Source: Pectobacterium carotovorum (GTDB lineage Bacteria; Pseudomonadota; Gammaproteobacteria; Enterobacterales; Enterobacteriaceae). Taken from it: a stretch of 64,000 bases of DNA. Shown piece by piece: positions 29,547-43,065 of the stretch (positions are counted from its first letter, which is position 1; every line of letters begins with the position of its first letter). The notes under the pieces are model-generated. The model saw only the letters and a list, made by a program, of their open reading frames with translations, did no database searches and was not told the DNA's origin. The translations under genes were made by a program, and so were the position numbers. The DNA lies in contig NZ_FQWI01000001.1 of the NCBI RefSeq assembly GCF_900129615.1, positions 1 to 64,000 on the forward strand. Reading direction: 5' to 3'.

Positions 29547-30158
29547 ATGAAAAAGTGGTTAGCTATCAGTTGCCTGATTGCAGGTGTTACCTCAACCGCT
29601 GTCTATGCGGACGCGGCAAAAGATTTGCAGGGTCGCCTTAATAAAGTAAACAGTTTCCACGCCAATTTTAGCCAGAAAGTCACCAGCGCTGACGGTGCAG
29701 CGGTGCAGGAAGGGGAAGGCGAACTGTGGTTGAAACGTCCGAACCTATTTAACTGGAAAACCACATCACCTGACGAAAGTACGTTGATTTCTGACGGCAA
29801 AACACTGTGGTTCTACAATCCGTTTGTTGAGCAAGTCACGGCAACCTGGCTGAAAGATGCGACAGGAAATACGCCGTTCATTCTGATTACGCGTAACGAT
29901 GCCAGCGACTGGAATAAATACGATGTGCGTCAGAAAGGCGATGATTTTGAACTTACGCCGAAGTCAGCGAGCGGCAATCTAAAGCAGTTCGCGATTAATG
30001 TGACGACAAACGGCACAATCAAGCAGTTTACCGCGACGGAACAAGACGGGCAGCGGAGCACTTATGTGCTGAAGAATCAGCAAAACGGCGCTGTTGATGC
30101 CACGCAATTCACGTTTACACCGCCGAAAGGCGTCACGCTGGATGACCAGCGTCAGTGA
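29547..30158 (+). CDS. lolA: LolA, periplasmic lipoprotein carrier
   Basis: This 203-residue chaperone takes lipoproteins from LolCDE and passes them to LolB. The signal peptide is residues 1-20 ([21 protein letters not shown]), with the mature start at DAAKDLQ. The conserved body includes [53 protein letters not shown] and [15 protein letters not shown]. Of two in-frame ATGs, 29547 is eight bases from the AAAGGA site, while 29541 is only two bases away, so the second is preferred. rarA follows after seven bases. Confidence 0.94.
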   Translation: MKKWLAISCLIAGVTSTAVYADAAKDLQGRLNKVNSFHANFSQKVTSADGAAVQEGEGELWLKRPNLFNWKTTSPDESTLISDGKTLWFYNPFVEQVTATWLKDATGNTPFILITRNDASDWNKYDVRQKGDDFELTPKSASGNLKQFAINVTTNGTIKQFTATEQDGQRSTYVLKNQQNGAVDATQFTFTPPKGVTLDDQRQ

Positions 30159-30165
30159 GGCCAGG

Positions 30166-31509
30166 GTGAGCAATCTGTCCCTTGATTTTTCCCATAATGA
30201 ATTCCAACCGCTGGCTGCGCGTATGCGGCCTGCGACGTTGGCACAGTATATCGGTCAACAGCACCTGTTAGGTGCCGGTAAGCCTCTACCACGCGCCATT
30301 GAGGCAGGGCAGTTGCACTCAATGATTCTCTGGGGGCCGCCAGGAACGGGAAAAACCACGCTGGCAGAGCTGATTGGGCATTACGGGCAGGCGGATGTTG
30401 AACGTATTTCTGCCGTGACGTCTGGTATTAAGGAAATTCGTGAAGCGATTGAGCGTGCCCGGCAAAATCGCAATGCGGGGCGCCGCACTATTTTGTTTGT
30501 CGATGAAGTCCATCGTTTCAACAAAAGTCAGCAGGATGCGTTTCTGCCACATATTGAAGATGGAACGATCACCTTTATTGGTGCGACAACCGAAAACCCC
30601 TCTTTCGAACTCAATTCCGCGTTGTTATCGCGTGCCCGTGTCTATTTGCTAAAAGCACTTACGGCGGAAGATATCGAACAGGTCTTACTGCAGGCCATGA
30701 GCGATAGCGAACGAGGATACGGCGGACAGAATATTGTTCTGCCTGCCGAAACCGTGCGAATGCTGGCCGAATTGGTCAACGGCGATGCCAGACGTGCACT
30801 GAATAGCCTGGAAATGATGGCGGATATGGCGGAAATCGACGCGCAGGGTATGCGTGTTCTGACGCCGGCACTCCTCAACGAAATCTCTGGCGAGCGTAGT
30901 GCCCGTTTTGATAACAAAGGCGATCGCTATTACGACCTGATTTCAGCGTTGCATAAATCAGTAAGAGGCTCTGCGCCGGATGCGGCACTTTATTGGTACG
31001 CGAGAATCATCACCGCCGGTGGCGATCCGCTGTATGTTGCCCGACGACTGTTGGCGATTGCATCGGAAGATGTCGGCAATGCGGATCCGCGTGCGATGCA
31101 GGTGGCTATCTCAGCCTGGGATTGCTTCACCCGCGTTGGCCCCGCAGAAGGGGAGCGTGCCATCGCTCAGGCGATTGTTTATCTGGCCTGTGCGCCGAAA
31201 AGTAACGCCGTGTATAGCGCGTTTAAAGCCGCGATGCAGGATGCGCGCGAGAGGCCAGACTATGATGTTCCCGAGCATTTGCGCAATGCGCCTACCCGAT
31301 TGATGAAAGAAATGGGGCTTGGGGCAGAGTATCGGTACGCACACAATGAACCTAATGCCTATGCCGCTGGCGAAAGCTATTTTCCGCCGGAAATGGCCGA
31401 TACGCACTATTACGCGCCGACCTCACGCGGCCTTGAGGGCAAAATTGGTGAAAAGCTCGCCTGGCTTGCCACTCAGGATCAAAATAGCCCGACAAAACGC
31501 TACCGTTGA
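30166..31509 (+). CDS. rarA: RarA (MgsA), replication-associated AAA+ ATPase
   Basis: This 447-residue clamp-loader-like ATPase acts at stalled replication forks. It has Walker [10 protein letters not shown], Walker [11 protein letters not shown], sensor 1 GATTEN, the SRAR arginine-finger region and a C-terminal tetramerisation domain. The start is a GTG at 30166 (MSNLSLDF). Its GTGAGG ribosome site overlaps the lolA stop, so the two genes are coupled. Length and sequence match E. coli. Confidence 0.94.
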   Translation: MSNLSLDFSHNEFQPLAARMRPATLAQYIGQQHLLGAGKPLPRAIEAGQLHSMILWGPPGTGKTTLAELIGHYGQADVERISAVTSGIKEIREAIERARQNRNAGRRTILFVDEVHRFNKSQQDAFLPHIEDGTITFIGATTENPSFELNSALLSRARVYLLKALTAEDIEQVLLQAMSDSERGYGGQNIVLPAETVRMLAELVNGDARRALNSLEMMADMAEIDAQGMRVLTPALLNEISGERSARFDNKGDRYYDLISALHKSVRGSAPDAALYWYARIITAGGDPLYVARRLLAIASEDVGNADPRAMQVAISAWDCFTRVGPAEGERAIAQAIVYLACAPKSNAVYSAFKAAMQDARERPDYDVPEHLRNAPTRLMKEMGLGAEYRYAHNEPNAYAAGESYFPPEMADTHYYAPTSRGLEGKIGEKLAWLATQDQNSPTKRYR

Positions 31510-31573
31510 ACTAAGCGTTGCGGTAAGGTTATTGCGGTATTTTCTGAAACCGGCCGCGCAGCGCGCCGTGTAA

Positions 31574-32908
<1,335 letters not shown>

Positions 32909-32924
32909 TTGCGGTTACCTGAAT

Positions 32925-32948
32925 AAAGCGCCTAAGGGCGCTTTTTTT
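32925..32948 (+). terminator. intrinsic terminator of serS
   Basis: Stem AAAGCGCC (32925-32932) with GGCGCTTT (32937-32944), loop TAAG, running into seven T. Confidence 0.88.
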
Positions 32949-33223
32949 ACGGTATAGGTTCGGTAATATTTTTTCATCGTAAAAATAATTACTCTCCCTT
33001 AAACACCTCGCGTTACTGAAATTTTAAGTTAAAACTTATTTAAAATCAGTGGAGTAGTGGTTTTCTGTTTTTAAGCGTAGCGGGCTTCCTATTTGTGTTG
33101 ATTAATTCTTTCAATCCATAATTTGAGAAAGGACTTTTAGCACTTTTTGCCCGGATTGACTTTTATATACGCAGTGGCATGATGCGCTCACTCTTCTCCG
33201 GTTGTTTGGTTATCCACTTCGCT

Positions 33224-34378
33224 ATGTCTGCTTATTCCCGCCCAGTGCTGTTATTGCTCTGCGGACTTTTGCTGCTGACGGTTTGTATTGCGGTATTAAA
33301 TACCTTGGTACCACTGTGGCTGAGTTATCAATCTCTTCCTGTCTGGCAGGTTGGCCTTGTTGGTTCATCCTACTTCGGCGGTAATCTGGTTGGAACGTTA
33401 TTAGCCGGTAAGTTAATCAAACTTTATGGATTTAACCGTAGCTATTATTTTGCGGCTTTATTATTTGGCATCGCAATCGTTGGCCTCGGTATTTCTGGGG
33501 ATATCGGTAGCTGGCTGTTCTGGCGCTTCCTTGCCGGTATCGGCTGTGCATTAATCTGGGTCGTGGTTGAAAGCGCTTTGTTATGTAGCGGAACGCCGAC
33601 GCAGAGAGGGCAGTTGCTGGCTGCCTATATGATTGCCTATTACCTCGGTAGCGTAGTTGGACAGCTTCTGCTTGGCATATTGCCGAGCGCATTACTGAAC
33701 GTGCTGCCGTGGATGGTCGCGTTAGTTATTTTGGCGGTATTACCGCTGCTGTTTACTCGTCTCCCTACGCCGCCAGAGCAGCAAGAAAAGCATGTCAACA
33801 TGTGGAAAATGCTGACGTACCGCAGTGCCCGTTTAGGCGTTCACGGCTGTATTATTTCCGGCGCAATTTTAGGATCGCTGTATGGTCTGATGCCGCTGTA
33901 TCTCTCCCATCAGGGAATGAATGATGCGCAGGTTGGATACTGGATGGCGCTGCTGATCAGCTCCGGGATTATCGGACAATGGCCTATTGGACGTATGGCC
34001 GATCGTTATGGCCGATTGCTGGTTCTGCGGGTATTGGTCTTTGTGGTGATTATTGGCTGTATTGCTATGTTAAGCATTAGCCACTATGCCATGGCACCGT
34101 CGCTGTTCCTGCTGGGATGTGCAGGGTTTACGCTGTATCCCGTTGCCATGTCTTGGGCATGTGAAAAAGTGCGCCCTGACGAACTGGTCGCGATGAATCA
34201 GGCCTTGCTCCTCAGCTACACGCTTGGCAGTCTTTGCGGACCAAGCGTTGCTGCGGTATTGATGCAGAGCTATTCCGATCGATTGCTGTTTGTTTTGATC
34301 GCTGTTGTTGCCATGATCTACCTGATGATGCTGCTCAGGAAGGCCGATCACCACCCAACGCCATTAGCTGCTGCTTGA
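33224..34378 (+). CDS. ycaD: YcaD, major facilitator superfamily transporter
   Basis: This 384-residue MFS protein has about 12 transmembrane helices. Family landmarks include [42 protein letters not shown] and [19 protein letters not shown] (the inter-helix MFS A-type motif). The substrate is unknown. The start at 33224 ([12 protein letters not shown]) matches E. coli YcaD, but no clear ribosome site precedes it; an ATG at 33179 is the alternative. The last 15 bases overlap the 3' end of the convergent LysR gene. Confidence 0.88.
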   Translation: MSAYSRPVLLLLCGLLLLTVCIAVLNTLVPLWLSYQSLPVWQVGLVGSSYFGGNLVGTLLAGKLIKLYGFNRSYYFAALLFGIAIVGLGISGDIGSWLFWRFLAGIGCALIWVVVESALLCSGTPTQRGQLLAAYMIAYYLGSVVGQLLLGILPSALLNVLPWMVALVILAVLPLLFTRLPTPPEQQEKHVNMWKMLTYRSARLGVHGCIISGAILGSLYGLMPLYLSHQGMNDAQVGYWMALLISSGIIGQWPIGRMADRYGRLLVLRVLVFVVIIGCIAMLSISHYAMAPSLFLLGCAGFTLYPVAMSWACEKVRPDELVAMNQALLLSYTLGSLCGPSVAAVLMQSYSDRLLFVLIAVVAMIYLMMLLRKADHHPTPLAAA

Positions 34379-35305
34379 GCTAACAACATCGAGGCTGGCC
34401 AGCGAACTTTGTCCCGCTTCCACCATGTTATTCCACAGCGCTTCGGCCACTGGGCTAAGGCGCTGTTTCGCGTTTCGCACCAGATAAAATATGCTGGTGA
34501 GCTTTAAACGGTCTGGAGCGACTGCAGCAAGCTTTCCTTTTTCAACCCAAGCGTTGGCATAATGATCGGGAAGAAAACCAATATGCGTTCCTGCCAGCAG
34601 AAGCAGTAGGCTTCCCTCAAGATGCCAGGCTGTTTGGTGGAAACCTTGCTTTGATACAGGACCTAACTGTTTAGATATTTCGTTGAAGGCATGCCCACCG
34701 ATTAGCAGTCGACGAGGATTTAATTCACCATTGATCCATTCACGTTCTATAGTTTCAGCATTTTCTGCTAGTGAATAAAAGTAACTGTGTTCAACAAATA
34801 CAGGCTCATAAAAAATGTCTGAGGGAATATCATCGGGCAGGGCACTGAGAACAATGTCGAGATGTCCGTTTTTTAGCCGCTCCATGAGTGGAAGGTATTC
34901 CATAATTTCAAGTTCGACATTAACTTCTGGGCTTTGGGCATAAAGGTGGGTTATCGCCTGAGACACAACATTATTAGGGTGGGTTGCAATGTTATCCAGA
35001 CAGCCTAATTTGACTTTACCTATAAGCTGGTGCTTGATACGGGCTAGTCTGTTAGCAAAGTCATCAAGTGTGGAAATGACAGATTTTGCCTCCTGATAGA
35101 CGACCTCACCTTCGGTTGTTAAGGCAAACCCACCACGGCCACGTTCGCACAAGACAAGCCCGAGCGTATCCTCGAGGCGAGACAGGTAGTGACTTAGTAC
35201 AGGCTGACTTAAGCCTGTTGCGGCTTGTGCGTTAGTAATTCCTTTTTTTTCAACAATTTTACAAAAAAGCTTTAACCAGCGGATCTCCAGTTTATCTAAG
35301 CGCAT
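34364..35305 (-). CDS. LysR-family regulator of the adjacent permease/S-Me-THD/HyuA operon (putative)
   Basis: This 313-residue LysR-type regulator has an N-terminal helix-turn-helix at about 8-67 ([36 protein letters not shown]) and a periplasmic-binding-like effector domain from about 95. It ends in a short poly-Ser tail. It is divergent from the permease gene, with a 273-base control region carrying several short palindromes, so it probably regulates that operon and itself. Its effector is likely the transported compound. Subfamily identity is not certain. Confidence 0.85.
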   Translation of the reverse strand: MRLDKLEIRWLKLFCKIVEKKGITNAQAATGLSQPVLSHYLSRLEDTLGLVLCERGRGGFALTTEGEVVYQEAKSVISTLDDFANRLARIKHQLIGKVKLGCLDNIATHPNNVVSQAITHLYAQSPEVNVELEIMEYLPLMERLKNGHLDIVLSALPDDIPSDIFYEPVFVEHSYFYSLAENAETIEREWINGELNPRRLLIGGHAFNEISKQLGPVSKQGFHQTAWHLEGSLLLLLAGTHIGFLPDHYANAWVEKGKLAAVAPDRLKLTSIFYLVRNAKQRLSPVAEALWNNMVEAGQSSLASLDVVSSSSS

Positions 35306-35578
35306 AGCATATCCTTCGCATACATTACATATCTGAATGTTAACATCAAAATATATCTGTATTAATCGATATGAAACCCATTTATCTTATTGTCACGCCA
35401 CATCACTGATGTGGTTACCACAAATAGTGTGGTTTTATGCGTCACATCAGGGTCTCTCATAAGCACAATGGTGTTGTTAGCTTGCTGACGGCACCATTGT
35501 TCTATACGCCGCCAGGCAACCTCTATAAAATATCACAACGATACAATAATTATTTGCTGCTTATTTAATGGAGGAGTT
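35306..35578. promoter_or_regulatory. divergent control region of the permease island
   Basis: This is a shared promoter region between the LysR gene and the permease operon. The part near the LysR gene is very A/T-rich. The central part (35398-35449) holds overlapping palindromes of the CCACATCA/TGTGGT type. The permease-proximal end has a strong GGAGGAG ribosome site at 35570-35576. Confidence 0.6.
35398..35449. promoter_or_regulatory. cluster of overlapping palindromes, candidate LysR operator
   Basis: Three symmetric elements are present: CCACATCA-C-TGATGTGG (35398-35414), TGTGGT-T-ACCACA (35410-35422) and ACCACA-AATAG-TGTGGT (35417-35433). A further CACATCA half lies at 35443-35449. The spacing of repeated half-sites fits binding of a dimer or tetramer. 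Confidence 0.55.
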
Positions 35579-36910
35579 ATGTCTCAAGGGAAAGCTGTAC
35601 CTGAAAAAGAACAACAGGAGCGGCAAATTTATGATTACGAATACGAAAAAGTTCCTGTCGAAGCAAGAAAAAGTTGGTATGTCATTGCCTTGATATGGCT
35701 GGCTATAGGGATCGATATCTCTGGTCTATTTCTCGGGTCTTTTCTAAGTAGTGGATTACCATTCTCTCAGGCCATCAGTGCCACGCTTATTGGCTCAGCC
35801 TTACTCGGTGTTCTTGCCGCATTATGTGCGAACGTTGGTTATGGCTGTGGGCTATCAACAACGCTACTGAGTATCTCTGTTTTTGGGCGACTAGGTGGGA
35901 AAGTGATAGGCGTATTCTCCGCTGTTTCACTGGTTGGATGGTTTGCCTTTCAACTCGATTTCTTTGGTGTGATGTTGCAAAAAGCACTGTCACATTATCA
36001 ACTGGAACCTGGTCGCTTTTTTATCCTACTTTTTGGTATGGCACTAATGGCATCGACGGCCATTTGGGGCGTTAGGGCGTTAGGGAAACTAAGCGCATTA
36101 AGTGTCCCGCTAATGCTTATACTCATCGTCTCAGGAATATATCTCGCCGCTGACGGTCATTCTTCTCCTGCTGAAGTTGTCATTAAAAAGCCGATAAGTT
36201 TAGGGAGTGCTATTTCTTACGTTGTTTCTATCTGGATCGTGGCAGCAAGTATCATGTCGCCTGATATCGCTCGTTATTCCAGAACGCGTAAAGATGCCAT
36301 ATTAGGCTCAGGTTTGGGGTTCTTACTGGGAAACAGCGCAACGATTCTTGTCGCACTCATATTGACCCGCATGGTTGGTAGTGACGATTTGGTTGAAATA
36401 TTTTTCACTATAGGGCTCGGTGTTTCAGCGATTGTGATTTTAATTTTTGCGCAATGGACAACGAATAGTTCTAATTTAATTTCAGCCTCATTAGGCCTCT
36501 CTGTTGTTGTCAGAGCGATATCTCGGCCAATACTCGTTGTGTTGATGGCATTTGCGGGTCTGCTTCTGGCTTATAACGGCATGATTAATAACTTCACCCA
36601 GTTTCTGTCGTTACTCGGTGTTCTGATTTCCCCTATTGCAGGGGTTTACCTTGCTGAATATTACTTTTTTGATTCCTCGCGTCTAAAGCAGGATGCATCA
36701 CAACCACCTTTACTGAATATTTGTGCCTCTATCGCATGGTTATGCGGCAGTTTTGTAAGCTTATTAACAGCTACAGATTTCTTTGATTTGTTTACGATCA
36801 CATCCGTTTCTACATTGGATGGCATAATAATCAGCCTAGTGATGTATATCGCTATGCGGAAAATGTTCCCGCAGTTGGCAGAGTCTGCCCATTCGTTCTC
36901 TAAATCCTAG
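35579..36910 (+). CDS. NCS1/CodB-type nucleobase-hydantoin permease
   Basis: This 443-residue inner-membrane transporter resembles cytosine permease CodB and other NCS1 (purine/cytosine/allantoin/hydantoin) carriers. It has about 12 hydrophobic segments; conserved features include the N-terminal YEYEKVPVEARKSWYVIALIWLAIGIDISG, SIWIVAASIMSPDIARYSRTRKDA and FAQWTTNSSNLISASLGLS. It is the first gene of the island operon, with an excellent Shine-Dalgarno. The enzymes downstream suggest a hydantoin-like rather than a nucleobase substrate, but this is inference. Confidence 0.85.
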   Translation: MSQGKAVPEKEQQERQIYDYEYEKVPVEARKSWYVIALIWLAIGIDISGLFLGSFLSSGLPFSQAISATLIGSALLGVLAALCANVGYGCGLSTTLLSISVFGRLGGKVIGVFSAVSLVGWFAFQLDFFGVMLQKALSHYQLEPGRFFILLFGMALMASTAIWGVRALGKLSALSVPLMLILIVSGIYLAADGHSSPAEVVIKKPISLGSAISYVVSIWIVAASIMSPDIARYSRTRKDAILGSGLGFLLGNSATILVALILTRMVGSDDLVEIFFTIGLGVSAIVILIFAQWTTNSSNLISASLGLSVVVRAISRPILVVLMAFAGLLLAYNGMINNFTQFLSLLGVLISPIAGVYLAEYYFFDSSRLKQDASQPPLLNICASIAWLCGSFVSLLTATDFFDLFTITSVSTLDGIIISLVMYIAMRKMFPQLAESAHSFSKS

Positions 36911-36936
36911 GTTGTTCAGTGGTTATTGGATAAGTA

Positions 36937-38046
36937 ATGGTCCGCTATATTGATTTTGAAATGATAGATGATATCGCTCTGGGAGCTTCAATCCTTGGCA
37001 CCGGCGGTGGTGGGGATCCTTATTTAGGATCGCTAATTGCGAAAAATGCTTTGCGCCATGGAAAGCCTGTAACGTTGTGCAATCTGGATGACGTAAAGGA
37101 TAGCGAGCTTTTTATCCCGTGCAGTACGATGGGTGCACCGACGGTTTCCGTAGAAAAAATCATTTCACCGCGGCAAATTCTTCTGGCATTTGAAACAATG
37201 GAGAATTATCTCGCTGAATCAGCATCTGGGACTTTTTCTATCGAAGTCGGCGGCATCAATTCACTCATACCATTAGTGGTTGCGGCCGCAAAAGGGTTAC
37301 CTGTTATCGACTGTGACGCAATGGGGAGAGCCTTCCCCGAAGCGCAGATGGTGACCTTTTTTCTCGATGATTTAACCTCTGCGCCAAATACATTGGCAGA
37401 TGAGAAGGGCAATGCAGTCATTCTTAATCCTATAGATGGTATGTGGTCGGAACGGTTGGCCCGCGCGATTGTTGAACAAATGGGCGCTGCTTGCGCGATG
37501 TGCGATTACCCCTTACGCGGTAGCCAACTTAAGCGTAGCGCTATCAAAGGCACGCTGACGCTGGCGCAGGATATCGGAAGAATGCTACGTCAGGCTCACA
37601 AGTCGGGCAGTCATCCAGTACAGTCTCTGCTTACTGTGCTGAATGGCCATATCGTTGCATCAGGGAAAATTGTTGATGTAGCACGGCGCACAACCGGTGG
37701 TTTTGCTCGGGGTAAAGTGGTGCTGGATGGTATGGGAAACGACAAAGGCGAGTCGTTTACGGTACTTTTCCAGAATGAACTCCTGCTGGCTTATCGTTCT
37801 TCACAGACAACAGAACCTACACAGGATAATCTGCTGGCTGTTGTGCCTGATTTAATCTCCATAGTAGATAGTGAAACCGGACGTCCGATCATCACGGAAC
37901 ATTTACGTTATGGGCAGCGAGTCGATGTGATTGCCTATCCGTGCAATGACAAGTGGCGAACGCCAAAAGGGATTGACGTTGCGGGACCGGAGTATTTCGG
38001 TTATCCGGTGCAGTATGTACCGATAGAACTGCTTGCGAATCGCTGA
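36937..38046 (+). CDS. DUF917 / S-Me-THD (S-methyl thiohydantoin desulfurase) family protein
   Basis: This 369-residue cytoplasmic protein has the family N-terminal signature LGTGGGGDPYLG (about 20-31) and the internal PVIDCDAMGRAFPEAQM segment. The former DUF917 family is now named S-Me-THD after a member linked to thiohydantoin breakdown. The genes are often next to HyuA-like ATPases, as here. It begins 26 bases after the permease stop and ends 10 bases before the HyuA-like start, so the three genes form one operon. The true substrate is not established. Confidence 0.82.
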   Translation: MVRYIDFEMIDDIALGASILGTGGGGDPYLGSLIAKNALRHGKPVTLCNLDDVKDSELFIPCSTMGAPTVSVEKIISPRQILLAFETMENYLAESASGTFSIEVGGINSLIPLVVAAAKGLPVIDCDAMGRAFPEAQMVTFFLDDLTSAPNTLADEKGNAVILNPIDGMWSERLARAIVEQMGAACAMCDYPLRGSQLKRSAIKGTLTLAQDIGRMLRQAHKSGSHPVQSLLTVLNGHIVASGKIVDVARRTTGGFARGKVVLDGMGNDKGESFTVLFQNELLLAYRSSQTTEPTQDNLLAVVPDLISIVDSETGRPIITEHLRYGQRVDVIAYPCNDKWRTPKGIDVAGPEYFGYPVQYVPIELLANR

Positions 38047-38056
38047 GGCTTTCCCG

Positions 38057-39625
38057 ATGTTACATAAAAATGATTACCGACTCGGGATTGATGTCGGCGG
38101 CACCAACACGGATGCGGCAATTTTAGATGCTGATCTACGCTGCATCGCGACGGCCAAATTTCCTACCAGTCTGGATATCTACAGCGGCATCGAACGGGTG
38201 ATTGCGGAAGTATTGGCGCAGTCTGGCATCGCACCGCAGCATATTCGCTATGCGATGTTAGGTACAACCCAATGTACCAATGCCATTGTTGAGCGGAAAG
38301 GGCTGGATCGCGTCGGATTATTGCGCCTGAGCCTGCCAAGTAGCGATAGCGTCCCGCCGCTGTTTGGCTGGGATGACGAGTGGCAAAGGACATTAGGCGA
38401 GCATTTCTACCAGATTCACGGCGGCTATGAATTTGATGGTCGAGAGATTCATTCTGTACTGCGGGATGAAGTGCTGGCAGTTTGTGACAAGATGCGCGGC
38501 CATGTCGATAGCCTGGCCATTTGTGGCGTATTTTCCCCCGTAAATAATGAGCAGGAACTGCAGGTTGCCCAGTGGGTGAGTGCGGCATTGCCAGAGGTTT
38601 CCGTGTCGTTATCCCACCGGATAGGCAGCACGGGATTATTGGAAAGGGAAAACGCGACGATCCTGAATGCATCGTTGCAAAGCACCGCGAACCGCTTTGT
38701 TAACGGCTTTACGCAAGCGCTAGTTCGGCACGGCATTAAGGCTACGCCCTTTTTCGGGCAAAACGATGGCACATTGATGTCCGAGAGCATGGTGAAGCAA
38801 TATCCCATTTTGACGATGGCTTGCGGGCCAACGAACTCGATTCGCGGGGCGTGTCACCTTTCTGGACTGGATAATGCGCTGGTTATCGATGTTGGCGGTA
38901 CGACGACAGACATTGGCGTGTTGGTGAATGGCTTCCCGCGTGAGTCAGCAATTGCCGTTGAAGTCGGCGATGTGCGGACGAATTTCAGAATGCCAGACAT
39001 TATTTCTATCGGTATTGGTGGCGGAACCTGCGTGCGACAGTCTCAGGACGGGAAACTCACCCTTGGGCCGGATAGTGTCGGTTATCGCCTGCTTGAACAG
39101 GGAGTCAGCTTTGGCGGGGAGACGTTAACGCTCAGCGATATCATGCTGCAACTTCATCGTGAGAGATGGGTTACCGCTCTTCCTCATCCGCTGCCCGAAC
39201 TGGATAACACATTTTGCCAGCAGGCTTATTGCCAGATGATTGAGAAAGTGGAAAGTGCTATCGATCGGATTAAATCGTCAAGCGCGGCTATTCCGGCCGT
39301 GCTTGTGGGCGGTGGCAGTATTTTACTCCCTGACGTTTTATCCGGTGTCAGTCAGGTCATGCGCCCGCAGAATTTTGATGCGGCAAATGCGGTTGGTGTG
39401 GCGTTAGGGAAGGTGGGCGCACAGATCGAGCGCGTAGTTAAAATGCCGGATAACGATCGTGAGAAGATAAAAAGCGAATTGCAGCAGCAAACCATTTTTC
39501 TTGCAGAAGAGATGGGAGCCATGCCGGGCAGCGTTGAAATCATCGACTATCAGGACATTCCGTTGGCTTATCTGCCGGGGAATGCGGTACAGGTGAAAAT
39601 CAAGGCGGCAGGGAACTTGGCTTAG
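38057..39625 (+). CDS. HyuA-like hydantoinase/oxoprolinase-family ASKHA ATPase
   Basis: The 522-residue protein has two ATP phosphate-binding motifs of the ASKHA fold, DVGGTNTDAAI at 12-22 and DVGGTTTDIGV near 277-287, plus the adenosine-side GIGGGT. It has the TTQCTNAIVERKG and PILTMACGPTNSIRGA segments of the hydantoinase A family. Relatives open hydantoin or 5-oxoproline rings with ATP, usually with a HyuB partner. No HyuB gene is present here; the S-Me-THD-family protein takes that place. The start at 38057 has GAGG eight bases upstream; the upstream ATG at 38033 lies inside the previous gene. Confidence 0.85.
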   Translation: MLHKNDYRLGIDVGGTNTDAAILDADLRCIATAKFPTSLDIYSGIERVIAEVLAQSGIAPQHIRYAMLGTTQCTNAIVERKGLDRVGLLRLSLPSSDSVPPLFGWDDEWQRTLGEHFYQIHGGYEFDGREIHSVLRDEVLAVCDKMRGHVDSLAICGVFSPVNNEQELQVAQWVSAALPEVSVSLSHRIGSTGLLERENATILNASLQSTANRFVNGFTQALVRHGIKATPFFGQNDGTLMSESMVKQYPILTMACGPTNSIRGACHLSGLDNALVIDVGGTTTDIGVLVNGFPRESAIAVEVGDVRTNFRMPDIISIGIGGGTCVRQSQDGKLTLGPDSVGYRLLEQGVSFGGETLTLSDIMLQLHRERWVTALPHPLPELDNTFCQQAYCQMIEKVESAIDRIKSSSAAIPAVLVGGGSILLPDVLSGVSQVMRPQNFDAANAVGVALGKVGAQIERVVKMPDNDREKIKSELQQQTIFLAEEMGAMPGSVEIIDYQDIPLAYLPGNAVQVKIKAAGNLA

Positions 39626-39668
39626 CGCAGCACATTAACGTTGCAGAGATTGTTTACCCGCCAAAATG

Positions 39669-39698
39669 AAAATAGCGCGCCCTGAGCGCGCTATTTTT
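39669..39698. terminator. bidirectional terminator between the HyuA-like gene and pflA
   Basis: A 12-bp perfect stem, AAAATAGCGCGC (39669-39680) with GCGCGCTATTTT (39686-39697), loop CCTGA, has T-rich ends on both strands. It separates the plus-strand island from the minus-strand pfl genes. Confidence 0.85.
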
Positions 39699-39715
39699 CC
39701 AGAAAGCGTCAGAGG

Positions 39716-40456
39716 CTAGTACATGACCTTGTGACCGTAGCTTTCAAGAATCGATTTAACGCGATCCATCGTATCGGCTTTTGGCGGTTTAACGCCGTCT
39801 AATTTGTACTCTTCACCCATCGCAATCCACTTGTGTTTGCCAAGTTCATGATAGGGGAGAAGCTCAATTTTCTCGATGTTCTTCATATCCTTGGTGAATT
39901 CGCCCAGTTTGTGTGCGGACGCATCATCGTCAGACCAACAGGGAACGACGACATAACGTATCCAGGTACGCTGGTTGCGCTTTGCCAAATAGCGAGCGAA
40001 ATCCAGAGTACGGTGATTGGATACGCCAACTAAATTCTGGTGTATGTCGTCATTCATTTGTTTCAGATCGAGCATCACTAAATCGCTGACGTCCAATAGC
40101 TCGTCAATGACGGGATCGTAGCGGCGCACGAAGCCATTGGTGTCCAGACAGGTGTTGATGCCTTCTGCCTTACAGGCACGGAACCAGTCGCGCACAAATT
40201 CGGCCTGGAGAATGGCCTCACCGCCGGATGCTGTTACGCCACCGCCGGATGCATTCATAAAGTGGCGGTAGGTCACGACTTCTTTCATGAGTTCTTCAAC
40301 CGTCACTTCCTTGCCGCCGTGCGTATCCCAGGTATCACGGTTATGGCAATACAGGCAGCGCATCAGGCAGCCTTGAAAGAAGATGATGAAACGGATGCCT
40401 GGGCCATCGACGGTGCCACAGGATTCAAAAGAGTGGATGCGACCGATTACTGACAT
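39716..40456 (-). CDS. pflA: PflA, pyruvate formate-lyase activating enzyme
   Basis: This 246-residue radical SAM enzyme creates the glycyl radical on PflB. It has a 4Fe-4S cluster motif C30-x3-C34-x2-C37 ([10 protein letters not shown]), an SAM GGE motif (ASGGEA) and [10 protein letters not shown]. The start at 40456 ([14 protein letters not shown]) matches E. coli PflA length. The extended frame to 40522 is not conserved. It is downstream of pflB on the same strand but separated by a terminator and about 270 bases. Confidence 0.96.
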   Translation of the reverse strand: MSVIGRIHSFESCGTVDGPGIRFIIFFQGCLMRCLYCHNRDTWDTHGGKEVTVEELMKEVVTYRHFMNASGGGVTASGGEAILQAEFVRDWFRACKAEGINTCLDTNGFVRRYDPVIDELLDVSDLVMLDLKQMNDDIHQNLVGVSNHRTLDFARYLAKRNQRTWIRYVVVPCWSDDDASAHKLGEFTKDMKNIEKIELLPYHELGKHKWIAMGEEYKLDGVKPPKADTMDRVKSILESYGHKVMY

Positions 40457-40664
40457 TGCGAGGTTTTCTCCAAATTTGACCGGACAATAGCGGTCTTTAT
40501 GAGCGCAGTCATAAGAAAGCAAGTATCGATCTGACAGGGATTACTGACAGAAGAACACCGTGTGACAGATGCTGCGTCGAATCTGTTTTGCGAGCCATCC
40601 ACATGAAGGAAGCAACATAGCGGGCTGGCAAAACAGGCTAACAATCTGAACGACAAGCGAGGGT

Positions 40665-40697
40665 GAGAAAAAGGCCCCACTGACGTGGAGCCTTTAT
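40665..40697 (-). terminator. terminator of focA-pflB
   Basis: Stem AAAGGCCCCAC (40670-40680) with GTGGAGCCTTT (40685-40695), one mismatch, loop TGAC, followed on the minus strand by TTTTT. It lies about 30 bases after the pflB stop. Confidence 0.8.
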
Positions 40698-40725
40698 TTT
40701 ACGCCTTTTCAGACAGTCATGGAAA

Positions 40726-43008
<2,283 letters not shown>

Positions 43009-43065
43009 TTTACACCTACCTTTGATATGGATTTCTTAAAACCCGACGTTGCGGCCGATTGCACC

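Noticed and set aside
35410-35448. CRP-type site in the island promoter
   Set aside because: TGTGG and TCACA halves occur, but their spacing is not the 6 bases required for CRP.
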